Assembly (NCBI GenBank): GCA_905215665.1
Contig: CAJMQR010000007.1
Span: 1-25,157, forward strand
DNA: 25,157 bases
Direction: 5' to 3'
From: an uncultured bacterium
Lineage (GTDB): Bacteria; Bacillota; Clostridia; Oscillospirales; Oscillospiraceae
The position numbers and the translations under genes are program-made. The notes under the pieces were generated by a model. It worked only from the letters and a program-made list of their open reading frames with translations, ran no database searches and was not told where the DNA came from. Below, in pieces: positions 1 to 6,999 of this stretch (positions within the stretch are counted from its first letter, which is position 1; each line of letters opens with the position of its first letter).

Positions 1-242
1 TTCTCCAGTTCCACCTCAATCAGGATGATATCGTCTCCGATCTGCCGGATACAGTTCCACGGGATCACAAAATCGTCCCGCCGCCCGATCATACCGAAGA
101 ATTTGCACGGTCCCGGCACGATGATCGCCACGATCCTGCCGTTTTTGATGTCCACTTCCACGTCCGTTACAAAGCCCAGCCGAGCGCCGTCGCAGATGTT
201 CACGACCTCCTTGCACTTCAGGCTGGAAAACCGCTTGCCCAT
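1..242 (-). CDS. YlmC/YmxH-family sporulation protein, PRC-barrel (partial, C-terminus outside window)
   Basis: The first 80 codons are present and the gene runs off the left edge. The protein starts MGKRFSSLKCKEVVNI and continues through DGARLGFVTDVEVD and GRIVAIIVPG to RRDDFVIPWNCI and the GDDIILIE segment, which is the usual layout of the 80-100 residue YlmC/YmxH family (PRC-barrel fold). The ATG at 242 follows an AAGGTGGG ribosome site. The gene lies about 100 nt downstream of sigG on the same strand, as ylm genes do in many Firmicutes, so it is probably read from sigG or made in the forespore (inference). Its molecular role is unknown; family members are linked to sporulation mainly by genome context. 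Confidence 0.85.
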   Translation of the reverse strand, partial: MGKRFSSLKCKEVVNICDGARLGFVTDVEVDIKNGRIVAIIVPGPCKFFGMIGRRDDFVIPWNCIRQIGDDIILIEVELE

Positions 243-343
243 ACGCTCACCCACCTTTTCTTCATGAGCCTATGCGGCGCCGCAGCGGAATATGCCTTAT
301 TGTGAAATTCCATAAACAGTCCGTATAGCGTCGGACATTGGCA

Positions 344-1123
344 TCAGGAAATACAAATGGCCTTTCGGATGCTGGAAATGGCGTTTTTTTCCAGTCTCGA
401 CACCTGCGCCTGGGAAATACCGACCTCGGAAGCAACTTCCATCTGTGTTTTTCCGTCGAAAAAGCGCAGCGCCAGGATGCGCTTTTCCCGCTCTCCCAGC
501 ATGGAGATTGCTTCGCGCAGCGCAATGCGTTCCATCCACTGCTCGTCCGTATTCTTGGTGTCGCGCACCTGATCCATCACGGTCAGGGGATCTCCGCCGT
601 CGGAATAGACCGGTTCATAAAGAGACACCGGCGCGGAAATAGCGTCCATGGCATTGACTACCGTCTCCTCCGGCACTCCCATCCGTTTGGCGATTTCCTC
701 AAAGCTCGGCTCACGCGAATTCTCGGCCAGCATCGCCTCCTTGCACTGCAGAACACGGTAGGCCGTGTCGCGCACGCTCCGGCTGACGCGCATGGCGCTG
801 TTGTCGCGCAGATAGCGCCGGATTTCCCCCGCGATCATGGGCACGCCGTAGGTGCTGAATTTCACGTTCAGATTCACGTCAAAGTTGGCGATGGCCTTGA
901 GCAGCCCCACGCACCCCACCTGAAACAGGTCGTCCGGGCTTTCTCCCCTGCCGAGAAATTTCTGGATTACGGACAGCACCAGGCGGAGATTTCCCTCGAT
1001 CAGCTTCTGGCGCGCCGCTTCGTCTCCCTCGCGGCTCAGCCGCAGCAGCCGTACCATTTCATCGTTTTTCAGCGTTTTGAGATGCGCCGTGTTGATGCCG
1101 CTGATCTCGACCTTTCCCTGCAT
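344..1123 (-). CDS. sigG: RNA polymerase sporulation sigma factor SigG
   Basis: A 259-residue sigma-70 factor of the usual SigG length. The N-terminus has the SigG-type MQGKVEISGINTAHL opening. Region 2 follows (NLRLVLSVIQKF, DDLFQVGCVGLLKAI, FSTYGVPMIAGEIRRYLRD), then region 3 (EPSFEEIAKRMGV) and a region 4 helix-turn-helix (KTQMEVASEVGISQAQVSRLEK). In Bacillus and Clostridia SigG directs late forespore transcription. The ATG at 1123 is preceded by GGAGG, and a sigma-F-like promoter sits just upstream. Here sigG is divergent from pyrR, so the common spoIIGA-sigE-sigG order is broken and sigE is not in the window. Its 3' neighbour is the ylmC-like gene. Confidence 0.96.
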   Translation of the reverse strand: MQGKVEISGINTAHLKTLKNDEMVRLLRLSREGDEAARQKLIEGNLRLVLSVIQKFLGRGESPDDLFQVGCVGLLKAIANFDVNLNVKFSTYGVPMIAGEIRRYLRDNSAMRVSRSVRDTAYRVLQCKEAMLAENSREPSFEEIAKRMGVPEETVVNAMDAISAPVSLYEPVYSDGGDPLTVMDQVRDTKNTDEQWMERIALREAISMLGEREKRILALRFFDGKTQMEVASEVGISQAQVSRLEKNAISSIRKAICIS

Positions 1124-1153
1124 AGACCGTATCCTCCAAAGCCTTACTACTGG

Positions 1154-1285
1154 TCAGTATTTCCCAAGAAAAGGATTTGATACGGCCGTTTTGGAAATCT
1201 CACAAGCTTCTTCGACCATACGCGCCACCAGTTTGGAGGATTCTACAAATTTTGCTTCAGGGGCTTTACAGCCGGTGCTTTTCAT
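1154..1285 (-). CDS. Possible 43-residue small ORF upstream of sigG
   Basis: An open frame runs from ATG 1285 to TGA 1154, beginning MKSTGCKAPEAKFVESS and ending SNPFLGKY. The middle (about residues 11-35) looks like one amphipathic helix. It lies 30 nt upstream of sigG on the same strand, its stop overlaps the proposed sigma-F -10, and its start overlaps the pyrR promoter on the other strand. There is no recognisable Shine-Dalgarno before the ATG and I know no matching family. It may be chance coding potential. Confidence 0.2.
   Translation of the reverse strand: MKSTGCKAPEAKFVESSKLVARMVEEACEISKTAVSNPFLGKY
1155..1183 (-). promoter_or_regulatory. Candidate sigma-F-type promoter for sigG
   Basis: On the minus strand GTATC (1183-1179) is followed after 14 nt by GGAAATACTG (1164-1155). 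The second element fits the sigma-F -10 pattern GGNNANANTR, and the first resembles the -35 GYATA. The predicted start near 1148 gives a leader of about 25 nt containing the GGAGG site. sigG is a known sigma-F target in Bacillus. The spacer is slightly short, so this is a good but unproven match. Confidence 0.5.
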
Positions 1286-1293
1286 GCTAGGAT
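1265..1293 (+). promoter_or_regulatory. Sigma-A promoter of pyrR-uraA
   Basis: TTTACA (1265-1270), a 17-nt spacer and TAGGAT (1288-1293), with a TG extended -10 just before it. Transcription would start near 1300, immediately upstream of the PyrR-binding leader. Confidence 0.7.
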
Positions 1294-1312
1294 TTAAAAA
1301 ACGTGTTCTTTA

Positions 1313-1398
1313 AGAGCGGTACAGAGAGACCGACAAGGATACAGAAATAAGGGTAATCTGCGGGATTTTTCTGCCCGCCTGCCTTGTTGTGTCTGAAC
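1313..1398 (+). promoter_or_regulatory. PyrR-binding leader / antiterminator of the pyr attenuator
   Basis: The leader carries CAGAGAGACCGACAAGG (about 1322-1338), a close match to the conserved PyrR-binding loop found before pyr genes in Firmicutes. Downstream, GCGGG/CCCGC (1360-1364 with 1374-1378) and ACAAGG/CCTTGT (1333-1338 with 1382-1387) can pair to build an alternative antiterminator. In the known mechanism, UMP-bound PyrR holds the first hairpin, the downstream terminator forms, and pyrR-uraA expression falls when pyrimidines are plentiful. Confidence 0.85.
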
Positions 1399-1430
1399 GC
1401 CTTGCCGCTGTACTGCGGCAGGGCTTTTTT
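1399..1430 (+). terminator. Attenuator terminator in the pyrR leader
   Basis: A 10-bp stem GCCTTGCCGC / GCGGCAGGGC with a 6-nt loop, followed directly by six T. It lies 26 nt before pyrR and is the conditional terminator controlled by the PyrR-binding element upstream. Confidence 0.9.
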
Positions 1431-1456
1431 GCTGCCCAAAGGGAAAGGAGCGTCAG

Positions 1457-2005
1457 ATGCAGACGATAGAAATCACGGATGAGCTGGGCTTTCAGCGCAC
1501 GCTGCGCCGTCTGGCCCACCAGATTCTGGAAAACAACCCCGAGCCCGAAAAGCTGATCCTCGCGGGGATCCTGCGCCGGGGTGTGCCGCTGGCAGACTGC
1601 CTCGCGGAAATGATGGAGGAGTTCGGCGGCGTGCGTCCCGCCGTGGAGACGCTGGACATCACCCTCTACCGGGATGATCTTTCCGAGCTTTCCGAGCAGC
1701 CCAACGTCCGTCCGTCCGTGTTTTCACGGCCCGTGGAGGGTATGACGGTGATTCTGGTGGACGACGTCATCTATACGGGCCGGACGGCCCGCGCCGCGAT
1801 GGACGCCGTCATTCATATGGGCCGTCCCGCCCGCATCCGTCTGGCGGTCATGGTTGACCGCGGCCACAGAGAGCTTCCGATCAATCCCGAATATGTCGGA
1901 AAAAACGTCCCGACTGCACGGGACGAGCAGGTTCGTGTGATGACCCCGCAGTATGACGGCGCATGGGGCATCCGCCTGTTGAAACCAGTCATTGTTTCAC
2001 AATAA
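1457..2005 (+). CDS. pyrR: Bifunctional pyr operon regulator / uracil phosphoribosyltransferase PyrR
   Basis: A 182-residue type I phosphoribosyltransferase-fold protein of the family's usual length. The PRPP loop VILVDDVIYTGRTARAA lies at about residues 98-113, preceded by the GILRRGVPLA segment; the C-terminus has VDRGHRELPI and the VGKNVPT motif typical of PyrR. It binds pyr leader RNA when UMP is bound and has weak UPRTase activity. The ATG follows an AAAGGAG site. Its own leader holds a PyrR target, so it should be autoregulated. uraA follows after 26 nt in the same operon. No biosynthetic pyr genes are in the window, so here PyrR would control uracil salvage locally. Confidence 0.96.
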   Translation: MQTIEITDELGFQRTLRRLAHQILENNPEPEKLILAGILRRGVPLADCLAEMMEEFGGVRPAVETLDITLYRDDLSELSEQPNVRPSVFSRPVEGMTVILVDDVIYTGRTARAAMDAVIHMGRPARIRLAVMVDRGHRELPINPEYVGKNVPTARDEQVRVMTPQYDGAWGIRLLKPVIVSQ

Positions 2006-2031
2006 AAATAAATCAAACGGAGGACAAAACA

Positions 2032-3411
2032 ATGAACATGATCTACGGAGTAAAGGACAAGCCGAAATTCGGCCAGACGCTGGTCTTTGCGATTCAGCAG
2101 CTTCTGGCCATCATGGCCGCGACACTGGTCGTGCCCGTCATCATCAACGGCGCCACCGGCAGCACTCTCAGCCCCGCCGCCGCGTTGCTGGGCGCAGGCG
2201 TCGGCACACTCGTCTACCTGCTTTTCACCAAATTCCGCAGCCCGGTCTTCCTCGGCAGCTCCTTCGCCTTCCTCGGCAGCATGTCCGCCGCGTTTGCAGG
2301 CGGCGTGTCCATGTCTCTCGGCTATGCCGGCCTGATCGTAGGCGCCATTCTGGCAGGACTTGTCTACGTTTTGATTGCAGTTATCGTTAAAATTGCCGGT
2401 GTTGGCTGGATCCAGAAGCTCATGCCCGTCGTGGTCATTGGGCCGACCGTCGCCATCATCGGCCTTTCTCTGGCCGGAAACGCCGTCAGCGACCTTGTAA
2501 CCGGCAGCGTAAAGGACGCCGCAGGCGCATCCGTCGCCTCCCCGCTTGTCACTGTGCTGTGCGGGCTTGTCGCGCTGGCCGTCACCATGCTCTGCTCCAC
2601 CTACGGCAAGAAAATGCTCCGCCTGATCCCCTTCATCATCGGCATCCTTGCAGGCTACGCCGTCGCCGCGATCTTCACTCTCATCGGCCAAAGCACCGGC
2701 TGCGATGCGCTGCTCGTACTGGACTTCTCCAAACTCACTGCCCTGTGGGAAGGCGGCATCACCCTCAAAACCTTCATCAACTATGAGCTGGTTACAAAGG
2801 ATCTGGTCTTCCTGAAAGCCCTGCCCGGCCTGAAGGAAATGAGCTGGAGCTATGTCGGAGCCATGGCCATGGCCTATGTGCCTGTCGCCTTCGTGGTCTT
2901 TGCCGAGCATATTGCGGACCACAAGAACATCTCTTCGATCATCGAAAAAGACCTTCTGGTCGATCCCGGCCTGTCGCGCACCCTTCTGGGCGACGGAGTC
3001 GGCTCCATGGCCGGCGCCCTGCTGGGCGGCTGCCCCAACACCACTTACGGCGAATCCGTGGCCTGCGTCGCCATCACCCGCAACGCCTCCGTTGTCACGA
3101 TTCTCATGACCGCGCTCTGCGCCATCGTGGTCAGCTTTTTCTCCCCCTTCGTCGCCTTTGTCAACTCCATCCCCGGCTGCGTCATGGGCGGCACCTGCAT
3201 CGCGCTCTACGGCTTTATCGCGGTTTCCGGTCTGAAGATGATTCAGAAAGTGGATCTGGGCAAAAACAGCAATCTGTTTGTTGTCAGTACGATCCTTATC
3301 GCCGGCATCGGCGGGCTTTCGCTGACCTTCGGAAAGATCACGGTCACCCCGGTCGCCGTTGCTCTGATTCTCGGAATTCTGGCAAACCTTATGCTGAAAA
3401 AGGAAAAATAA
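2032..3411 (+). CDS. uraA: Uracil permease, NCS2 family (UraA/PyrP type)
   Basis: A 459-residue polytopic membrane protein, very hydrophobic throughout, as expected for a 14-segment NCS2 nucleobase:proton symporter. The two substrate-site glutamates of UraA have counterparts: one in VFAEHIADH (about residue 292) and one in NTTYGES (about residue 341). The start at 2032 is chosen because GGAGG lies at 2019-2023 and the MNMIYGVKDKP N-terminus is typical; an in-frame ATG at 1963 lies inside pyrR. It follows pyrR under the same attenuator and would import uracil for salvage. A strong terminator follows the stop. Confidence 0.93.
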   Translation: MNMIYGVKDKPKFGQTLVFAIQQLLAIMAATLVVPVIINGATGSTLSPAAALLGAGVGTLVYLLFTKFRSPVFLGSSFAFLGSMSAAFAGGVSMSLGYAGLIVGAILAGLVYVLIAVIVKIAGVGWIQKLMPVVVIGPTVAIIGLSLAGNAVSDLVTGSVKDAAGASVASPLVTVLCGLVALAVTMLCSTYGKKMLRLIPFIIGILAGYAVAAIFTLIGQSTGCDALLVLDFSKLTALWEGGITLKTFINYELVTKDLVFLKALPGLKEMSWSYVGAMAMAYVPVAFVVFAEHIADHKNISSIIEKDLLVDPGLSRTLLGDGVGSMAGALLGGCPNTTYGESVACVAITRNASVVTILMTALCAIVVSFFSPFVAFVNSIPGCVMGGTCIALYGFIAVSGLKMIQKVDLGKNSNLFVVSTILIAGIGGLSLTFGKITVTPVAVALILGILANLMLKKEK

Positions 3412-3423
3412 ACGATACAAAAC

Positions 3424-3464
3424 AGCCGCCGACCGGAAGGGATGCTTCCGGCCGGCGGCTTTGT
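3424..3464. terminator. Bidirectional terminator between uraA and the minus-strand hydrolase
   Basis: A near-perfect stem of about 16 bp (3424-3439 with 3445-3460) with a GGATG loop. T-rich tails flank it on both strands (TTTGTT on plus, TGTTTTGT on minus), which suits two converging genes. Confidence 0.85.
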
Positions 3465-4423
3465 TATTCGTCAAAGAAAGTGAAGATTTTATCCAGATAC
3501 TCCTGTAAAAACTCATTTTTTGCGGAGAAAAGCTCGTGCTTTTGATCCGGATAGAAGTGATAGCGCACGTTGGAAGTCCGCTTCGCAAAGATTCTGTGTT
3601 CCTCAATACGAACCTGTGTGTCCTGTCCGGCGCTGAACAGGAGGACGGGAACGCAGATCTTTTTGCAGTTTTTCCGGCGCAGAACGTGGCGGCGCAGGGC
3701 AACCGATTCATAGATCCAGCGGTTTGTCGCCCCGTCCGTCTGATAAGCAGGATTCTCGATGCGGCATTTCATATTCCAGCGGAAGCGCGCCTCGCTGGAA
3801 GCGCTGCTGGTTTCCACCGTCGCGTCGGGGTTAAAGCGGCAATGAAACAGTGTGCTGGTCTCCCGCTCGCCCCTGCGCAGCAGGAAGCGCGTCCCCAACA
3901 GGGCAACCGGATACGGCAGATCCCCCGCACGCGGACAGAACATGGGCGCGGAGAGCACCGCTTTCTGAAATTCCCCGGGATACTCCTGCAGATGCCGCGC
4001 GGCTACGCCGCCGCCCATGGAATGCGCGTAAAGATACATTGGAAGCGGCCCGGCGCAGGCGCGGAATTCCGCGGCGAAGCAGTGCAGGTCGCGCACATAA
4101 TCGTCAAAATGCTCCACATGGATGATGCCGCCGGAGGCGTGTCCTCGCTGGGTCGGGAGAAATACATGATATCCTCTGTTCAGAAAATACCATGCCATCT
4201 CCAGATATTTCCCGGGGAACTCCGTAAAGCCATGCAGAATCACCACGGCGGCGCTGGCATTCTCCGCCAGATAGCCTTCCCAGCCGAGCTGGGTGCCGTC
4301 AAAGGAGGAAAAGCTTCCCGACAGGCGGAAGGGCTCCAGCCGTTTCTGGATGGCGGTCAATGTCTCAATGTAGCCGTTTTCCTCCAGTAGAACCGTCTCA
4401 TTGCCGGGATGAAAAAACTCCAT
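3464..4423 (-). CDS. Alpha/beta hydrolase, monoacylglycerol lipase / lysophospholipase-like
   Basis: 319 residues with a full alpha/beta-hydrolase triad: nucleophile Ser135 in YAHSMGGG, Asp268 in SAGQDTQV and His296 in DQKHELF. The oxyanion-loop motif VILHGFTEF is at about residues 61-69. It resembles the COG2267 / Hydrolase_4 group, which acts on lysophospholipids or monoacylglycerols; the true substrate cannot be read from sequence. There is no signal peptide, so it is probably cytosolic or membrane-associated. The ATG at 4423 follows a GGAAGGGAG stretch; longer in-frame starts run past the promoter and are rejected. A TTGCAA/TATAAT promoter lies just upstream. A second, different hydrolase diverges from the same intergenic region. 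Confidence 0.85.
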   Translation of the reverse strand: MEFFHPGNETVLLEENGYIETLTAIQKRLEPFRLSGSFSSFDGTQLGWEGYLAENASAAVVILHGFTEFPGKYLEMAWYFLNRGYHVFLPTQRGHASGGIIHVEHFDDYVRDLHCFAAEFRACAGPLPMYLYAHSMGGGVAARHLQEYPGEFQKAVLSAPMFCPRAGDLPYPVALLGTRFLLRRGERETSTLFHCRFNPDATVETSSASSEARFRWNMKCRIENPAYQTDGATNRWIYESVALRRHVLRRKNCKKICVPVLLFSAGQDTQVRIEEHRIFAKRTSNVRYHFYPDQKHELFSAKNEFLQEYLDKIFTFFDE

Positions 4424-4466
4424 GTCTGCGTCTCCCTTCCTTTGTCCTCCAAACGGGAATACAGCA

Positions 4467-4494
4467 ATTATACCACAAACACACGATCTTGCAA
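4467..4494 (-). promoter_or_regulatory. Sigma-A promoter of the minus-strand alpha/beta hydrolase
   Basis: On the minus strand TTGCAA (4494-4489), a 16-nt spacer and a perfect TATAAT (4472-4467). TTGCAA is palindromic and could be shared with a divergent promoter, but no clear plus-strand -10 is seen. Confidence 0.75.
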
Positions 4495-4544
4495 GGATGA
4501 AATTCTCCCATTGCGGACATACTGAACGGGAAGGGGCGTGCGGT

Positions 4545-5456
4545 ATGTTTCTGTTTTTGTTGGTCACGATCATTGTTTATCATCGCTGCTTCCGCCGGTT
4601 TGACGCGGAACAGGAGGAGGACTTCGGCTGTCCCTGCCGCCGGCTTGCATTTGACAGCGGCGGGAAAAAACTGCAGGGATACCTCTTCGGTGAAGGCGAC
4701 TGCCTGGTGGTCATGGCCGCCGGTCTGGGCAACAGCGCCTGCCATTACAGTCCGCAGATCCGCTACTTCCTGAACGCCGGCAGGCGTGTGTTCGCCTTCG
4801 ACTATACGGGCTGTTATGAAAGTCAGGGACGTTCCTGCCGCGGATTCCCGCAGGCACTCGACGATCTGCGGGCCGCGCTGCGTTTTCTCAGAGAGAACGT
4901 TTTTTTTGGAAGCAGGCATCTTTTCCTCTTCGGTCACAGCATGGGCGGCTACGCCGTGTGCAGTATTCTTCCGGAGTGCCATGCGGACGCGGCAGTCAGC
5001 GTGGGAGGCGTCAACAGCGCCATGGAAGCGACGATCTCCGGCGTTTACCACTATTTCGGCCGTCTCGCCTTTCTGCACTATCCCTTCCTCTATCTGTATC
5101 AGCTTCTGCGCTTCGGGCGTAGGGCGCTGAGGCAGGAGGCCATTGACGGCGCGCAGGATGCCAGGGCCCTGCTTCTCGTCAACGGAGTGAACGACTGGAT
5201 CGCCCCGCTGGACCGGGCCTCCGTCATTTCGCACATGAGTCGCGTTCAAAACAGCGCCGTCCACTGCCTTCTCTGGGCCGAGGAAGGCCGCGACGGCCAT
5301 ACGGATCTCCTGTTCGGCCGCAGCACACAGGAGGCCAATCCCCTGCTGATGCGTCAGATCGACCGTTTTTTTGAGGAGGCCGTTTCCTCGGAAGGAGCTC
5401 CGAAAAAACTTGTCGCAATTCCGGAAAAAGTAGTTGACAAGAGCGTTCTGCACTGA
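4545..5456 (+). CDS. Membrane-anchored alpha/beta hydrolase
   Basis: 303 residues. The N-terminus (MFLFLLVTIIVYHRCF) is one hydrophobic segment, likely an anchor, and the catalytic domain follows. The triad is Ser132 in FGHSMGGYA, Asp217 in VNGVNDWIAP and His252 in GRDGHTDLLF, with AAGLGNSACHY as the oxyanion-loop region. Substrate unknown; it could be a lipase, thioesterase or peptidase. The start at 4545 has GAAGGGG upstream and places the hydrophobic segment at the very N-terminus; an earlier in-frame ATG at 4497 lacks a well-spaced site. The tRNA-Thr promoter overlaps the last codons. Confidence 0.82.
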   Translation: MFLFLLVTIIVYHRCFRRFDAEQEEDFGCPCRRLAFDSGGKKLQGYLFGEGDCLVVMAAGLGNSACHYSPQIRYFLNAGRRVFAFDYTGCYESQGRSCRGFPQALDDLRAALRFLRENVFFGSRHLFLFGHSMGGYAVCSILPECHADAAVSVGGVNSAMEATISGVYHYFGRLAFLHYPFLYLYQLLRFGRRALRQEAIDGAQDARALLLVNGVNDWIAPLDRASVISHMSRVQNSAVHCLLWAEEGRDGHTDLLFGRSTQEANPLLMRQIDRFFEEAVSSEGAPKKLVAIPEKVVDKSVLH

Positions 5457-5462
5457 TATAAT
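5434..5462 (+). promoter_or_regulatory. Promoter of tRNA-Thr
   Basis: Perfect TTGACA (5434-5439), 17-nt spacer and perfect TATAAT (5457-5462), starting inside the 3' end of the upstream hydrolase gene. This consensus strength is typical of stable RNA genes. Confidence 0.88.
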
Positions 5463-5483
5463 GTGAAAGCTGTCAATGCAGAC

Positions 5484-5559
<76 letters not shown>

Positions 5560-5561
5560 CG

Positions 5562-5597
5562 AAAACCCTTGAAACTCTTGAGTTTCAAGGGTTTTTC
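5562..5597 (+). terminator. Intrinsic terminator of tRNA-Thr
   Basis: A long stem (AAACCCTTGAAACTC with GAGTTTCAAGGGTTT, only two bases between the arms) running into a T-rich tail. It begins three bases after the tRNA. Confidence 0.92.
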
Positions 5598-5615
5598 TTA
5601 TTTCTTCGAAAAGCC

Positions 5616-5661
5616 ATGACCTCATCCTTCACATCAAAATTTTGATTAGGGATGAGGTCAT
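5616..5661. repeat. 46-bp palindrome with arms copying the tRNA-Thr anticodon arm
   Basis: ATGACCTCATCC (5616-5627) and GGATGAGGTCAT (5650-5661) are perfect inverted repeats. Between them ATCAAAATTTTGAT is itself a perfect palindrome, so nearly the whole element folds on itself. GGATGAGGTC of the right arm also occurs in the tRNA at 5522-5531, and the left arm carries a 12-nt inverted copy of 5520-5531. TCATAATTATGA, another palindrome, overlaps the right end. Possible readings are an attachment or recombination site linked to the decayed recombinase next door, or a small palindromic repeat. Confidence 0.6.
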
Positions 5662-5693
5662 AATTATGAAGAAAACTGAGATCCCAACACGAG

Positions 5694-5951
5694 AATCTTC
5701 AGCTTTCCGCTTTTGTAGGCGGGCAGTGGCAGAGGGAGAAAGCGGGCATGCTGTCTGTGGTTACTTGCGGCCTGCCAATTCTCCTGCCCTTGGCGTTCGC
5801 CATACCGGAGCGGACACGGCTTCTTATCATGGCAAGCTCCAACCGGCTGAACACGTCCGCCATCTCCAGGAACGCCTCGCTCATGGGTTCTGCCGTCCCG
5901 TGGCGGCAATCCAGCGCGCAGCGTCAGCGATACACGCAAACTCCGGAGCGC
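5694..5951 (-). pseudogene. Decayed serine recombinase (resolvase/invertase family) fragment
   Basis: The minus strand carries recombinase-like coding broken across frames. One frame (about 5951-5922) gives ALRSLRVSLT. A second (about 5914-5735) gives LDCRHGTAEP, then MSEAFLEMADVFSRLELAMI and RSRVRSGMANAKGRRIGRPQ. A third (about 5723-5694) resumes with PAYKSGKLKI. Joined, they match the long helix and the ER-x-GR-x-GRP hinge before the C-terminal helix-turn-helix of small serine recombinases. The catalytic N-terminal domain and the DNA-binding end are missing, and a TGA precedes the second segment. No intact frame remains. It is a remnant of a mobile element near a tRNA gene. Confidence 0.72.
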
Positions 5952-6120
5952 ATCTCTGCTCACTTTTGATTGTGAAGGGATGCGCTCTCCTTCTGTCAAA
6001 GAAACCGGCTTTTTCTTTGAAAAAGCCGCTCCGCCGCCGAAAGGCGCCTTAAAATCTGGCTGATTCCGGGCAAAAAGCGCGTTTTCTTCCACGCACGGAC
6101 AAATTAACCCCCCGGGGGGC
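5952..6120. other. Gene-free stretch upstream of the ECF operon
   Basis: No convincing gene. It holds a perfect 9-bp hairpin GGCTTTTTC/GAAAAAGCC (6007-6027) and a C6G6 palindrome (6108-6119). I looked for a riboswitch that would reveal the ECF substrate and recognised none. It may be the rest of the decayed mobile element. Confidence 0.5.
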
Positions 6121-6149
6121 TTGCGCCGCGCGGCGGCGGCTCCTATAAT
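6121..6149 (+). promoter_or_regulatory. Promoter of the ECF transporter operon
   Basis: TTGCGC (6121-6126), 17-nt spacer and perfect TATAAT (6144-6149), ending 28 nt before the ecfA1 start. Confidence 0.7.
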
Positions 6150-6177
6150 AAACCCGAAAAAGGTGAGGGCTCGATTT

Positions 6178-6999
6178 ATGATTCATGCGGAACATCTTTC
6201 ATTCACATATGAAGGCAGCGCAAGGCCGTCTTTGGACGACGTCAGCCTGCACATCCAGCCGGGGGAATTCGTCGCGATCCTCGGCCACAACGGCTGCGGA
6301 AAGTCCACGCTGGCAAAGCATCTGAATGCCCTGCTGCCCCTGCAGTCGGGGAAGCTGACGGTCGCCGGAATCGACGTCTCCCGTGAAAGTGAAATCTGGA
6401 AGCTCCGGCAGAAGGTTGGCATGGTCTTTCAGAATCCGGACAATCAGTTCGTCTCGACCATCGTGTCCGAGGACGTCGCCTTCGGGCTGGAAAACTATGC
6501 GCTTTCCGAAGCGGAGATTCCGCAGAAGGTTTCCGAGGCGCTGGCCGCCGTCGGCATGGCCGGGTTTGAAAAACGATCCACGCATATGCTCTCCGGCGGG
6601 CAGAAGCAGCGCATCGCGCTGGCGGGCGTTCTGGCAATGGACCCGGAGATTCTGGTTTTCGACGAGGTAACCTCCATGCTCGATCCCAGCGGGCGGCAGG
6701 AGGTGCTCGATACCATCTGGCGGCTTCACCGCCGGCACCACAGGACGGTTGTGATGATCACGCACTATGTCGAGGAGGCGGTTGCCGCCGACCGCGTCTA
6801 TCTGCTTCACCACGGAAAGATCACCGCGGAAGGAACTCCCAGAGAAATCCTGACCGTTCCGTCGCTGCTGTATGCCGCCGGGCTGACCCCGCCGGTGCCG
6901 GTGCGCCTGTATCATGATCTTGCGGAAAGGGGCATACAACTGCCCGAATGTCCGCTGACCAACGAGGAGCTTGTGGAGGAATTATGCCGATTACAGTAG
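6178..6999 (+). CDS. ecfA1: ECF transporter ATPase EcfA1
   Basis: 273-residue ABC ATPase. Walker A GHNGCGKST is at about residues 36-44, then the Q-loop VFQNPDNQF, signature LSGGQKQR, Walker B ILVFDEVTSMLD and switch histidine in VMITHYVEE. The DNQF Q-loop and the C-terminal tail after the ATPase core are typical of energy-coupling-factor ATPases. With EcfA2 and EcfT it would form the module that powers vitamin or metal uptake through an S component. The ATG at 6178 follows AAGGTGAGG; an earlier in-frame TTG at 6121 lies in the promoter. It overlaps ecfA2 by 16 nt. Confidence 0.94.
   Translation: MIHAEHLSFTYEGSARPSLDDVSLHIQPGEFVAILGHNGCGKSTLAKHLNALLPLQSGKLTVAGIDVSRESEIWKLRQKVGMVFQNPDNQFVSTIVSEDVAFGLENYALSEAEIPQKVSEALAAVGMAGFEKRSTHMLSGGQKQRIALAGVLAMDPEILVFDEVTSMLDPSGRQEVLDTIWRLHRRHHRTVVMITHYVEEAVAADRVYLLHHGKITAEGTPREILTVPSLLYAAGLTPPVPVRLYHDLAERGIQLPECPLTNEELVEELCRLQ

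Noticed and set aside
243..343. A sigma-G-type promoter for the ylmC-like gene (GCATA ... CATAGGC)
   Set aside because: The -10 part lacks the expected TA-rich end, and most of the spacer is a GC-rich palindrome; read-through from sigG is simpler.
1813..3711. A 632-residue open frame on the minus strand opposite uraA
   Set aside because: It mirrors the uraA coding strand, is rich in Asp/Gly/His/Gln with no family motif, and has no ribosome site. Long antisense frames are expected from the biased codon use of this GC-rich genome.
5664..6092. A 142-residue minus-strand frame as an intact gene
   Set aside because: It joins pieces of the recombinase remnant with unrelated sequence; the recombinase motifs jump between frames, so a pseudogene fits better.
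5952..6177. A riboswitch before the ECF operon
   Set aside because: The hairpin at 6007-6027 and the C6G6 palindrome lie upstream of the promoter, and the transcribed leader is only about 20 nt, too short for a riboswitch.
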